Source: Psychrobacter luti (lineage in GTDB: Bacteria > Pseudomonadota > Gammaproteobacteria > Pseudomonadales > Moraxellaceae). From it: 64,000 nt of DNA. The notes under the pieces were generated by a model. The model made no database searches. It was not told the origin of the DNA and worked only from the letters and a program-made list of their open reading frames with translations. Numbering within the stretch: position 1 is the first letter of the stretch; each line of letters starts with the position of its first letter. Position numbers and translations under genes: made by a program. The stretch is from contig NZ_JACHXL010000002.1 of assembly GCF_014192115.1 (NCBI RefSeq), forward strand, positions 248,001-312,000, written 5' to 3'. Positions 36,124-45,340 of the stretch are shown here, in pieces.

Positions 36124-36693
36124 ATGAACAACCTGTTATTGCAAATTTTTGATTTGGTCACCACCTTCGCCATGATGTTGGTATTTATCCGTTTTATGCT
36201 GCAGTTTGCGGGAATGGATGCTAGTAATCCTATGATTGCGCCAGCTTACAAAGCCACCCATATCGTCGATGTGTTTGGGCGTATTTTTCCAACCGTCGCC
36301 CAAGGCCGTATTAGTATTGCTGCTATTGTATTGATGTTTTTAATTCGCCTGATTGATATCTCTGGTAAGGCGGCGTTAACCCATAAAGGCATTGCACCTG
36401 TACCGCTGTTCTTTACTGGTACCATCAGCTTGGTATTAGACTTTTTGCGTATGTGCCGTTATCTTGTTATCGGCTCTATCATCGTGAGTTGGATTGTGGT
36501 GTTTACCCAATCTCAGCATCCGATTATTGGTATCATTGTTAATTTAGCGGAGCCTATTTTGGCACCATTCCGTCGAATCACGCCAAACTTAGGCATGATT
36601 GATTTATCGCCAATGGTCGCCTTTTTTGCTTTTTATCTACTTGAGATATTTATCGGTGGCTTGGCATCGAGCTTTATGCCAATGTTGGGCTAA
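36124..36693 (+). CDS. yggT: YggT-family membrane protein
   Basis: A 189-residue protein with two repeats of the YGGT module (about residues 8-90 and 100-185), each with two membrane segments. The second contains SWIVVFTQSQHPI and ILAPFRRITPNLGMIDLSPMVAFF, the family hallmark. A role in envelope or osmotic stress has been suggested for relatives. It lies 157 bp after proC. A hairpin (AAATAGGG/CCCTATTT, 35997-36032) sits between them, so coupling is unclear. Confidence 0.9.
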   Translation: MNNLLLQIFDLVTTFAMMLVFIRFMLQFAGMDASNPMIAPAYKATHIVDVFGRIFPTVAQGRISIAAIVLMFLIRLIDISGKAALTHKGIAPVPLFFTGTISLVLDFLRMCRYLVIGSIIVSWIVVFTQSQHPIIGIIVNLAEPILAPFRRITPNLGMIDLSPMVAFFAFYLLEIFIGGLASSFMPMLG

Positions 36694-36737
36694 TTAAAAC
36701 TATTAAGTAAAAGTTAGTGTAAAATCAAATACTGAAT

Positions 36738-36774
36738 AAAAAGGCGCTCTATGAGATATAGAGCGCCTTTTTTT
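36738..36774. terminator. Bidirectional terminator between yggT and thiD
   Basis: A 15-bp stem (AAAAAGGCGCTCTAT with ATAGAGCGCCTTTTT), 5-nt loop, T7. Confidence 0.93.
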
Positions 36775-36819
36775 GTTTGTCGTTGAGAAATCCTATCAAT
36801 GTATAAAAGAATATATAAA

Positions 36820-37644
<825 letters not shown>

Positions 37645-37830
37645 TCATAAATACTATAGCCACCCATTGCCCAAAAAGCCATAGTCATTGGGTTTTGGTA
37701 AATTAGTGGTAAAACCAAAAACAATTTTTACTTTTTATGGCTAAATCAGGCAATTTTCACCCTTAAAAAATAATAAAGCCATTTAAATCGATAATTATGG
37801 CAAATGTAGGGTTAAATCTGTAGACAACGC

Positions 37831-37858
37831 TTGCAATTCGTTTTGGCTTTGCTATAAT
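37831..37858 (+). promoter_or_regulatory. Promoter of tRNA-Ser
   Basis: TTGCAA, a 16-bp spacer, and TATAAT preceded by TGC (extended -10). The rest of 37615-37950 shows no gene. Confidence 0.75.
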
Positions 37859-37950
37859 ACCGCCCACGGCATAAGACGTATCATTAGCATCGATACTGTG
37901 TTTAGAAGGATATTTACTATAAATATTCTGATAAGTGTCTTAAATCGTTC

Positions 37951-38040
37951 GGTGAAGTGGGTGAGTGGCTGAAACCAGTTCCCTGCTAAGGAACCATACG
38001 TGTAAGCGTATCGAGGGTTCGAATCCCTCCTTCACCGCCA
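37951..38040 (+). tRNA. tRNA-Ser (GCU anticodon)
   Basis: A 90-nt gene with encoded CCA. The acceptor stem is GGTGAAG/CTTCACC, the anticodon loop contains CTGCTAA, the long variable arm is typical of class II tRNAs, and the T loop is GGTTCGAATCC. Confidence 0.96.
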
Positions 38041-38139
38041 TTTATTCAGTTGTTATAAAGAGTAGTAACGCAGAAACTGGCGTTAATGATTTTTTTAGTA
38101 TTAAATTTAAAAATAATTTGAATTTAACTAAAAAAGATA

Positions 38140-38167
38140 TTGACACAAGCGAGATTATCTATATAAT
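38140..38167 (+). promoter_or_regulatory. Promoter of tRNA-Arg
   Basis: Consensus TTGACA and TATAAT separated by 16 bp. It begins about 60 bp upstream of the tRNA. Confidence 0.85.
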
Positions 38168-38226
38168 GACCAACCTAATTTACTGCAATTGTTCTTTAAT
38201 AATTCAGTAGATAATGTGCAAAGTAC

Positions 38227-38303
38227 GCGCTTGTAGCTCAGTTGGATAGAGCACTTGGCTACGAACTAAGGGGTCGGGAGTTCGAATCTCTCCAAGCGCA
38301 CCA
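38227..38303 (+). tRNA. tRNA-Arg (ACG anticodon)
   Basis: A 77-nt gene with encoded CCA. GCGCTTG pairs with CAAGCGC; the anticodon loop is CTACGAA; the D arm is AGCTCAGTTGGATAGAGC and the T loop GTTCGAATC. Confidence 0.97.
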
Positions 38304-38353
38304 TTTGCATACTAGCTTATTTGTTCATGTAACCATTAAGCTAAAACTAAATC

Positions 38354-38388
38354 AATCGCCTGTCTTATGACAATCTGGCGATTTTTTT
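38354..38388 (+). terminator. Terminator after tRNA-Arg
   Basis: AATCGCC/GGCGATT stem with a long loop containing a smaller TGTC/GACA pairing, followed by T7. Confidence 0.75.
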
Positions 38389-38485
38389 ATGTCTGTCGTT
38401 TTTGTAGAGTTGCTAGTTTGATGAGCTTCTCGCTTTCTTATCAATGCAAAGCAGCTGCCTTTGTATCAAAGTCCTCTATATCCAG

Positions 38486-38614
38486 TTCAATATAAAAGAA
38501 ATACGTTCAAAATAGTATTCTGCTGGTATAAATTTTCCTTGCTTGCTGTGTGCTTCACACTCCAGAGGCTTCGAAAAATTTATCTCAGCAGCACTGTATT
38601 CTTTTTAAATTGAA
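38486..38614. repeat. Imperfect inverted-repeat element (MITE-like)
   Basis: The ends TTCAAT-TAAAA-GAA-TAC and their inverse (GTATTC-TTTTTAAATTGAA) flank an inner pair GCTG-TATAAATTTT / AAAATTTATC-CAGC, around a core with CTTGCTTGCTGTGTGCTTCACAC. About 129 bp, non-coding. I recall similar sequences between genes in Psychrobacter, but I cannot verify copy number here. It lies just upstream of the RDD gene. Confidence 0.5.
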
Positions 38615-38651
38615 TTACCTATATCATCATAAGGTACGCTAAGTGCCTGAA

Positions 38652-38664
38652 TTACGGTACAATG
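38652..38664 (+). promoter_or_regulatory. Candidate -10 region of the RDD gene
   Basis: TTACGGTACAATG contains TACAAT about 36 bp before the ATG at 38700 and is identical over 13 bp to the site before yjdM. No clear -35. Confidence 0.4.
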
Positions 38665-38699
38665 AGCGCTCTATTTTCCGCTTGTTATGGGCTTGTATC

Positions 38700-39353
38700 A
38701 TGTCAAAATCGTCGCCAAAAACTGCTCCTAAAGCAAAATCGCCACGTAAAAATTCAGCGCATCAAACCTCTACTATCGAAGAGGCGATGGTTGCAAAGCC
38801 TGGCACGCGTTTGGCTGCTATTCTATATGATGGGATGTTGATTTTGGCTTTACTGTTCCTAGTTGGTACAGTGCTTACCGTGATTGGTACGCTATTGACG
38901 ATGGAGACGGGCACACAGTCGCAACAAGCCAGATCGCTGCCGACGTGGTATCAGAATGCGGTTATGACGCCGTCATTTATACTGACGTTAGTGGGCTTCT
39001 ATGGATTGTTTTGGCGCCGCGGCGGGCAAACATTAGGCATGCAAACGTGGCGCTTAAAAACGGTCAATAATAGCGGTCACCTTCTAACGTGGGGGCAGTC
39101 GTTTAAACGTATCTTGGCAGCAAGTCTGATGCCGCTGATATTTGGTCTTATTGGTAATGTCATCGGCGGCTCACGGGCTATCTTATTAACCTGTGCTTTT
39201 TTGGGTTTTGTCTTTAACTATGCCTTTTGTCTGTTTAATCGTCGCGGTCTTGCGGTACAAGATATGCTCTCGAATACCATCACCTTAAAAATGCCAAAAA
39301 CTGAGAATGAAGGGTTATGGCGTGTGATTAGAAACCGCAAAGCCAATAAATAA
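38700..39353 (+). CDS. RDD-family membrane protein
   Basis: A 217-residue protein. A basic, Lys/Ser/Pro-rich N-terminus of about 30 residues precedes the RDD domain, which opens with GTRLAAILYDGMLILALLFL (R and D conserved) and has three membrane segments. GLFWRRGGQTLGMQTWRL and a C-terminal CLFNRRGLAVQDML are typical. Some relatives are proposed Na+/H+ antiporters; others have no known function. The frame extends to a GTG at 38643, but that region carries the likely promoter, so ATG 38700 is used. Confidence 0.85.
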   Translation: MSKSSPKTAPKAKSPRKNSAHQTSTIEEAMVAKPGTRLAAILYDGMLILALLFLVGTVLTVIGTLLTMETGTQSQQARSLPTWYQNAVMTPSFILTLVGFYGLFWRRGGQTLGMQTWRLKTVNNSGHLLTWGQSFKRILAASLMPLIFGLIGNVIGGSRAILLTCAFLGFVFNYAFCLFNRRGLAVQDMLSNTITLKMPKTENEGLWRVIRNRKANK

Positions 39354-39422
39354 GACGCTCATTATTTAAAAGCTTTAATGTTAAACGGCTTTAATATTAA
39401 AAATTTATAAAGTTAAACGGAT

Positions 39423-40442
39423 TTACATATTAGCGGTTTGCATCAGCCATAGCGTATAGCCGACAAAGAACAGCATCAGCGTTGCGCCAGACGTGCGACC
39501 AAATGGACGTTTACTGATAAAGGCAAAGAGACATAAGGCGACAAGCAATAAGGTGATGACGCCCATCGTCATCACATCACGCGATAAGATGATTGGATTG
39601 GCTGTAATTGGCGCAATGAGTGTCGCCAAACCAACAACGCCCAAGGTATTAAAGATATTAGAACCAATGATATTGCCCAATGCCATATCATGCTCGCCTT
39701 TACGAGCGGCGGATAAGCTTGCGACCAGTTCAGGCAATGACGTCCCAATAGCGACGATGGTCAAGCCAATAATCAGCTCACTCAATCCCCAAAAATTCGC
39801 CAATTCAACCGCGCCCCAAACAATCGCCTGTGAGCTGGCAACCAACATCAATAATCCAATAAATAGCCCACCCAAACCGCGCAGTAAACTGGATTCAGTC
39901 TCATCTGATTTTCCTGCTTGGCTTTCTAATAACTCACTATCTACGATATTACCATTACTGATTTCATCTACGTGTTTTGAGCTGCCTTCACGTAAGCTCA
40001 TCGCGATTTGAATAGCCAAAACCACCACAAGCAATGCCAACAGCACCAACCCATCATTAAAGCTTAGCAGCCCGTCACGCAGCTGCCACGCCGCCAGAGC
40101 AGTAATCGCTACTAGTATCGGTAGATCACGCTTAACGATGCCTTTATGGATGATAATGGGGCTTATCAATACCGTTGCACCCAATACCAGCGCGATATTA
40201 ATGATATTTGAGCCGTAAGCATTACCCAATGCCAACTCAGGACTACCTTCTAATGCGGCTAATACCGAGACCACTATTTCAGGGGCAGAGGTGCCAAGCC
40301 CTAAAATAATCACCCCAATCAAAAAACTTGGCACATTTAGCTTTTTTGCCAGTGCGGTGGCGCCATCAATAAAAACATCCGCGCTCCAAACCAAAATTGC
40401 TAAACCGACCAATACTGCAATAACCGCCAACCACATCAGCAA
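39423..40442 (-). CDS. yrbG: Calcium/sodium antiporter (CaCA family, YrbG type)
   Basis: A 339-residue inner-membrane protein with two inverted repeats of five membrane segments. The alpha-1 repeat has GLGTSAPEIVVSVLAALEGSPELALGNAYGSNIINI split over its two halves. The alpha-2 repeat has IAIGTSLPELVASL and ALGNIIGSNIFNTLGV. The acidic residues in both repeats that bind cations are intact. A polar cytoplasmic loop of about 35 residues separates the halves. The ion is inferred. Confidence 0.92.
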   Translation of the reverse strand: MLMWLAVIAVLVGLAILVWSADVFIDGATALAKKLNVPSFLIGVIILGLGTSAPEIVVSVLAALEGSPELALGNAYGSNIINIALVLGATVLISPIIIHKGIVKRDLPILVAITALAAWQLRDGLLSFNDGLVLLALLVVVLAIQIAMSLREGSSKHVDEISNGNIVDSELLESQAGKSDETESSLLRGLGGLFIGLLMLVASSQAIVWGAVELANFWGLSELIIGLTIVAIGTSLPELVASLSAARKGEHDMALGNIIGSNIFNTLGVVGLATLIAPITANPIILSRDVMTMGVITLLLVALCLFAFISKRPFGRTSGATLMLFFVGYTLWLMQTANM

Positions 40443-40473
40443 TTTTCCTACTTATAAATGGATAAATGAATGT

Positions 40474-40510
40474 AAAAAAAGCCGAATCGTATTTAGATTC
40501 GGCATTTTTA
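40474..40510. terminator. Hairpin terminator upstream of yrbG and downstream of panD
   Basis: A7-GCCGAATC pairs with GATTCGGC followed by ATTTTT. It lies downstream of panD on the minus strand. Confidence 0.8.
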
Positions 40511-40600
40511 TTAAAAACAGTATTTACGTAGCTAGCCATCCGCTATTTACGATAGTTAAGCGTATTTTTGTGAAAATAAACGCCTTAACATCAATAGTTA

Positions 40601-40981
40601 TTAAGCCACTTGTACTGGAATGATATTGGCAGTGTCTTTAACGGTATTGTCTTCGTTGCAATAGACCAGTTTTGGCTGATAAGTTGCTGCTTCTACTTCA
40701 TCAAAATGCGCATAAGCACAGATGATGACGATATCGCCTAAATCTGCCATATGAGCGGCGGCACCATTTAACGAGATAATACCAGAGCCTGCTTCAGCGC
40801 GAATCGCATAGGTGCGAAAGCGTTTGCCATTGGTGACATTATAGATATCGATAGATTCGTTTTCGCGTAGACCAGCAAGGTCGAGTAAGTCACCGTCGAT
40901 ACCGCATGAGCCTTCGTAGTGCAGCTCAGCATGAGTAACACGGGCACGATGTAATTTGCACTTGAGCATGTTAAGTAGCAT
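40601..40981 (-). CDS. panD: Aspartate 1-decarboxylase proenzyme
   Basis: Makes beta-alanine for pantothenate and CoA. The 126-residue proenzyme self-cleaves between G24 and S25 (YEGSC) to create the pyruvoyl cofactor; both residues fall at the expected numbers with the start at 40981. [21 protein letters not shown] and the central [20 protein letters not shown] match the family. The panB and panC partners are not adjacent. Confidence 0.96.
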   Translation of the reverse strand: MLLNMLKCKLHRARVTHAELHYEGSCGIDGDLLDLAGLRENESIDIYNVTNGKRFRTYAIRAEAGSGIISLNGAAAHMADLGDIVIICAYAHFDEVEAATYQPKLVYCNEDNTVKDTANIIPVQVA

Positions 40982-41134
40982 AGGTTGCTTCCTTAGGGTA
41001 ACTGATATAAATGAGTCAAATCAAAAGCTTAATGGGGACAAGGTTGCTAGAATAAAAGTTATTTGCCTAAAAGTCACTGCTAAATTTACGTGCTAGCGAT
41101 TTAAGTGACTTAAAATAATGCAAATAAACACATG

Positions 41135-41716
41135 CTATTCTGGTACTTTAAAGCCATTAATCTGTGAACGTGCTTTTTCAATATCGCCATCTAATAGCAA
41201 TGGCAAGGCTTCAAAAGCGGCGCTTAAGGCACTATCAATGGCGATTTGCTCATCGGGAGATGCTTTCGATAACACATGACCGCTGACTTTAGACTTATGA
41301 CCAGGATGACCAATGCCGACACGCAGACGATGAAAGTCGTTGCCTATATGCGGTGTGATATCACGCAGACCATTATGCCCGCCATGACCACCATCGGTTT
41401 TGAGCTTGATGCTGCCGGCTGGAATATCGAGTTCATCATGAGCAATCAGCAATTCATCATTAGCAATGCCATAAAAATTAACCATTGGCACCACCGACTG
41501 ACCGGATTTATTCATAAAGGTCAGTGGCATGAGTAACCGCACGTCATGCCCATAAATTTGCCCGCGCCCTGTCACCCCATGGAATTTTTTTTCAGGGGCG
41601 AGGGCGATATTAAACTGCTGAGCCAAATGATGCACGAACCAAAACCCTGCATTATGACGCGTAAACATATACTGCTGACCAGGATTACCAAGACCGACAA
41701 TAAGCTTTATGGCCAT
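41135..41716 (-). CDS. pth: Peptidyl-tRNA hydrolase
   Basis: Recycles peptidyl-tRNA dropped from ribosomes. The 193-residue protein has LIVGLGNPGQQY with N11, the catalytic H21 in FTRHNAGFWFV, MPLTFMNKSGQSV, AHDELDIPAGSIKLK, and GGHGGHNGLRDI. It follows rplY on the same strand, with a hairpin terminator in the 197-bp gap, so the two are probably only partly coupled. Confidence 0.97.
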   Translation of the reverse strand: MAIKLIVGLGNPGQQYMFTRHNAGFWFVHHLAQQFNIALAPEKKFHGVTGRGQIYGHDVRLLMPLTFMNKSGQSVVPMVNFYGIANDELLIAHDELDIPAGSIKLKTDGGHGGHNGLRDITPHIGNDFHRLRVGIGHPGHKSKVSGHVLSKASPDEQIAIDSALSAAFEALPLLLDGDIEKARSQINGFKVPE

Positions 41717-41811
41717 AAAAACACCCTGCTTAAATTTAATAAATGAGTGGTAAGGTTTGCGATTGTGCTATTTATTAATAACACAGCTGTTATTTGTCAA
41801 ACCTTACTTAC

Positions 41812-41849
41812 AAAAACAGCAGGAGATATTCATCACCTGCTATTTTTTT
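41812..41849. terminator. Terminator between rplY and pth
   Basis: AGCAGGAGAT/ATCACCTGCT stem with one mismatch and flanking A5 and T7. It lies downstream of rplY on the minus strand. Confidence 0.75.
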
Positions 41850-41913
41850 GACTAAACGAACCTTTTATTACATAGCAGACGCAAGGTCTCTATATAAGGA
41901 TAAAGGTGGTTTA

Positions 41914-42591
41914 CTATTCGCCGTCTTTCTTGTCTTCAGTAGCTTGTGCGGTCGCAGGTACGTCAGCGGCATCAACTTCTGCAGTGTCTTCGTCAACTTC
42001 TTCAACTGTTGGTGGCTGCATGTTAACAATGGTACGGTCGTGTGCATCTTCCATGTCAAGATCAAAGATGATGACGCCTTCAGGTAGTTTGATGTCTGAT
42101 AGACGGAATAGATCACCGATTTCCATACCAGATACGTCAACTTCTAAGTATTCAGGTAGTTGTGATGGTAGGCAAACGATTTCGATATCAGTCACTAGCG
42201 TAGATAGAACACCACCAGCTTTAGTACCAGGTGCTTCTTCACGACCAGCAAAATGTAGTGGAACGTTCATGTTGATTTTCTGACCTTTCACAACGCGCTG
42301 GAAATCAGCATGCATTGGGAAACCTTTAGCTGGATGGCGTTGTAGGTCTTTGATAACCACTTGATGTGCTTCGCCATCTACATTTAGCGTCAAAATGTGT
42401 GAGAAAAACGCTTCAAATTCAAGAGATTTTACTAGCTCGTTGATTTTGATAGAGATAGCGGTTGGCTCTTCGTTACCACCATAGATGATAGCAGGGACTA
42501 GGTTCTGCTTACGTAGGCGGCGGCTCGCACCTTTACCTTGTAGCTCAGCAGAACGGTCAACTGCGTTTAGTTCAAAATGATTAATGCTCAT
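41914..42591 (-). CDS. rplY: 50S ribosomal protein L25 (general stress protein Ctc form)
   Basis: Binds 5S rRNA. The 225-residue long form has an N-terminal L25 domain (GKGASRRLRKQNLVPAIIYGG, HILTLNVDGEAHQVVIKDLQRHP) and the C-terminal TL5 domain (about 100-190), followed by an acidic tail. ATG 42591 is chosen from the family start MSINHFELNA and an AGGATT site. The frame continues upstream for 21 further codons. Its place between prs and pth matches Pseudomonas. Confidence 0.95.
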   Translation of the reverse strand: MSINHFELNAVDRSAELQGKGASRRLRKQNLVPAIIYGGNEEPTAISIKINELVKSLEFEAFFSHILTLNVDGEAHQVVIKDLQRHPAKGFPMHADFQRVVKGQKINMNVPLHFAGREEAPGTKAGGVLSTLVTDIEIVCLPSQLPEYLEVDVSGMEIGDLFRLSDIKLPEGVIIFDLDMEDAHDRTIVNMQPPTVEEVDEDTAEVDAADVPATAQATEDKKDGE

Positions 42592-42845
42592 GGATATAAT
42601 CCTATAAAAAGAATGAGGAAGTGTCTGGTCATAAAAAAGTGGATTTGCGACCAATCCACTAATGGGTGATGATAGCTAAAAGAAAAGACTGTTAATAAAA
42701 ATCAACTACTATTCTCTTAAGCCATTTGCTAATAACAAATTTTCATCATAATAGTAGTGATGGAAATCATGGGTTTTTAGCGTGATCAGCACTTTTAAGT
42801 ATATTGACCGTTTTAAATCATAAAAAACGGCCAGTACAGGCGCGC

Positions 42846-42851
42846 ATTATA
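42846..42851 (-). promoter_or_regulatory. -10 box of the rplY promoter
   Basis: On the minus strand TATAAT is followed by GCGCGCC, the GC-rich discriminator typical of stringently controlled ribosomal promoters. It lies about 255 nt upstream of rplY. The -35 is weak. Confidence 0.5.
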
Positions 42852-43035
42852 CGTGCTTTTGTAGTAATAATAAAGACCTACGTAAAATGGCTATATAAAA
42901 CGCCTCTGCAGAAAACTATAGTCAATCCTAAATAAAAGAAAGATAAATATTATAAAGCGCTACTAGAATAAGTTTTTCGTGCTTGCTGTGCTGATTCAGA
43001 AAAAGCCTATATGTAAAACCAGCTTAGAATAGGAC

Positions 43036-43071
43036 AAAAAAAGCGCCAAGTAATAAAACTTAGCGCTTTTT
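43036..43071 (-). terminator. Terminator after prs
   Basis: AAAAGCGC-AAGT/ACTT-GCGCTTTT hairpin with one internal mismatch, just downstream of prs. Confidence 0.82.
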
Positions 43072-43099
43072 CTAGCAGAAGAAAATATTAAGCGTCAGA

Positions 43100-44047
43100 C
43101 TAAGCATCAAACATAGCGCTGATTGATTCTTCGTTGTTGATACGGCGTAAGCTTTCAGCCAGCATCGGTGCGATGCTCACTTGACGAATTTTGCTACAGG
43201 CTTTAGCCGCATCAGATAATGGAATGGTATCGGTAACTACAATCTCATCCAACTCTGACTCGCTGATATTTTTTAGCGCATTACCCGATAGGACAGGGTG
43301 GGTAATATAAGCCAATACGCGGCGTGCGCCGTTTGCTTTTAATGCTTCAGCGGCTTTGCATAAAGTACCAGCCGTATCGACCATATCATCAACGATGACA
43401 CAATCACGGTCACGGACATCACCGATGATATGCATCACTTGTGACTCGTTGGCACGGGCACGGCGTTTATCAATAATCGCCATGTCAGTATCGCCCAATT
43501 GCTTAGCCATCGCGCGCGCACGTACCACACCGCCAACGTCAGGTGAAACCACCATGATGTTGTCATAATCTTGTTTTTTAAGGTCGTTCAATAATACAGG
43601 GGTACCGTAGATGTTATCTACTGGGATATCAAAGAAGCCCTGAATCTGATCTGAGTGCAAATCAACGGTCATGACGCGATCGATACTGACGATGTTTAGC
43701 ATGTCAGCGACGACTTTGGCAGAGATAGGCACACGAGCTGAACGTGGACGACGGTCTTGACGGGCATAACCGAAGTAAGGCATGACAGCTGTGATACGAC
43801 CAGCACTAGAACGACGCAAGGCATCGGCCATCATCATGATTTCCATCAAGTTGTCATTGGTTGGTGCACAAGTAGGCTGCATGATAAACACGTCTTTACC
43901 GCGCACGTGTTCTTTGATTTCTACGGCAATTTCGCCATCAGAAAAACGCGTGATGTCAGCTTTACCAAGAGGTATATGGAGATGATCGGCTACGGTTTTT
44001 GCTAATTCTGGGTGGGCATTACCCGTAAAAATCGCCAAATAAGGCAT
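43100..44047 (-). CDS. prs: Ribose-phosphate pyrophosphokinase
   Basis: Makes PRPP for nucleotides, His and Trp. The 315-residue protein has [17 protein letters not shown] at the N-terminus, [41 protein letters not shown], and the PRPP-binding [14 protein letters not shown]. It lies downstream of two tRNA-Gln genes on the same strand, the classical ispE / tRNA / prs order. Confidence 0.97.
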   Translation of the reverse strand: MPYLAIFTGNAHPELAKTVADHLHIPLGKADITRFSDGEIAVEIKEHVRGKDVFIMQPTCAPTNDNLMEIMMMADALRRSSAGRITAVMPYFGYARQDRRPRSARVPISAKVVADMLNIVSIDRVMTVDLHSDQIQGFFDIPVDNIYGTPVLLNDLKKQDYDNIMVVSPDVGGVVRARAMAKQLGDTDMAIIDKRRARANESQVMHIIGDVRDRDCVIVDDMVDTAGTLCKAAEALKANGARRVLAYITHPVLSGNALKNISESELDEIVVTDTIPLSDAAKACSKIRQVSIAPMLAESLRRINNEESISAMFDA

Positions 44048-44157
44048 GACAGAAGTCCTATTGATTGACTCAAGCAGCGACCGCTAAGCAGTGTCAAACT
44101 GCTCAAATTCAGAAAAGAGTGGTGAAAAGTATTGATGACTACTATTACAGTAAAAAA

Positions 44158-44233
44158 TGGCAGGGGTAGCTGGACTCGAACCAACGGATGTCAGGATCAA
44201 AACCTGATGCCTTACCAACTTGGCTATACCCCT
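44158..44233 (-). tRNA. tRNA-Gln (UUG anticodon), copy 1
   Basis: A 76-nt gene with encoded CCA. On the minus strand the acceptor stem is AGGGGTA/TACCCCT, the anticodon loop TTTTGAT and the T loop GGTTCGAGTCC. Identical to the copy at 44472. Confidence 0.96.
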
Positions 44234-44471
44234 GTAATGTCTAGGCTGTGTACGTCGATATCTAAGAATAATTTTTCATAAAAGTCATTGTTAGAATAGC
44301 GTCACGACCTGTTCGTTATCTTATAAACGGATAAACCGTTTAGAACATAACTTTTCCCTAACGGTGCTCATTGCGAACTATACCGAAACTGAGATAACGT
44401 TGTCAATGTCAATAAGCAGCTATCTTAAATCGCTTATTATAAATACATATCAAACGCTTTGAGCTTAAAAA

Positions 44472-44547
44472 TGGCAGGGGTAGCTGGACTCGAACCAACG
44501 GATGTCAGGATCAAAACCTGATGCCTTACCAACTTGGCTATACCCCT
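44472..44547 (-). tRNA. tRNA-Gln (UUG anticodon), copy 2
   Basis: Same 76-nt sequence as copy 1, 238 bp upstream of it in the direction of transcription. Both probably use the promoter at 44561-44588. Confidence 0.96.
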
Positions 44548-44560
44548 ATTGAGGCGACCT

Positions 44561-44588
44561 ATTATAAATAAGTTTTCAGAATTTGCAA
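44561..44588 (-). promoter_or_regulatory. Promoter of the tRNA-Gln pair
   Basis: On the minus strand TTGCAA, 16 bp, TATAAT. It begins 14 bp upstream of the second tRNA copy. The same -35 sequence and spacing occur at the tRNA-Ser promoter. Confidence 0.8.
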
Positions 44589-44719
44589 GGTCTTTAGGTG
44601 TTTTTATGGCTTTTATTCGAAACTAAGTGAATTAGCCTGAGTTGCATAACTACTATTGTAGTGAATAGAGGTTTTTTATTAAGTCTTTCAATCGTAAGCT
44701 AATGCTGTGCGAGTTACTT

Positions 44720-45296
44720 TTAGACCAGAGGATTGACCACTCTACCACTCATAAATATTGCAGGTTCCGTCAAACAAGCTGTATTTTCTGGGTCAGCGAT
44801 GACAATATCACCTTTTCGTAAATAGTAACTACCTATTTGCTCTTTAATTATACCGCTAGTGACAACCTCCTCACCGAGCTTAACTTTGGTTCCATTTAGA
44901 GAAATGGTTTGTTCATTCTCAAAAAGACTGGCTCTATCGGGATAAAAAATAGGGCTAAGATACTCATTGTTGTTTTTTACAAAGTATAAGCAGTTATTTT
45001 TGATAACATATTTACCTTTAAAAACAAAATTTATCTCTCGCATTGAGAGTCGCGGCATAAGTGAATAGTTCAGTAGGCGAGCTGCCTTTGGAATCTTGCT
45101 GAGGAACCTCTATGTTTTGAGAATTGTCTTTTACTTTTATGTCTAGTTGCTGTGGCAGAGTGATTTTATCGGATATGCGATTAGCATTAGACTCATCGTG
45201 AGATTTAGATAGTAATGCACACCCAGTCAAACTCGATAATAAGAAAATAAAAACTGTGCCGGTTATTACATTCATATTTAGATATAAATGGTTCAT
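44720..45296 (-). pseudogene. Lipoprotein gene split by an apparent frameshift
   Basis: Two overlapping minus-strand frames look like halves of one gene. The first (45018-45296, 92 codons) has a signal peptide with lipobox LTGC, a polar linker, and an abrupt end. The second (44720-45058), in the +1 frame relative to the first, continues with REINFVFKGKYVIKNNCLYF and a beta-rich domain ending in IFMSGRVVNPLV, which alone lacks a signal or ribosome site. The overlap contains AT-rich runs (TTTTGTTTTT). I recognise the second part as resembling periplasmic domains of small lipoproteins, without a named family. Two genuine overlapping genes remain possible. Confidence 0.55.
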
Positions 45297-45340
45297 ATTA
45301 ATACCAACTTATTTGAGAGTTTGAGTAAGGTACGGCCATC

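Larger units (their letters stand above)
42592..43099. other. Intergenic region between prs and rplY
   Basis: About 508 bp, no gene. It holds the rplY promoter and the prs terminator listed separately. Around 42960-43020 a stretch (GTGCTTGCTGTGCTGATTC between GTTTTTC and GAAAAAG) faintly resembles the core of the inverted-repeat element at 38486. Confidence 0.4.

Noticed and set aside
44158..44547. Tandem tRNA-Gln copies as an attachment-site duplication of an integrative element
   Set aside because: Only 238 bp lie between the copies and no integrase or cargo is present. A simple gene duplication explains it.
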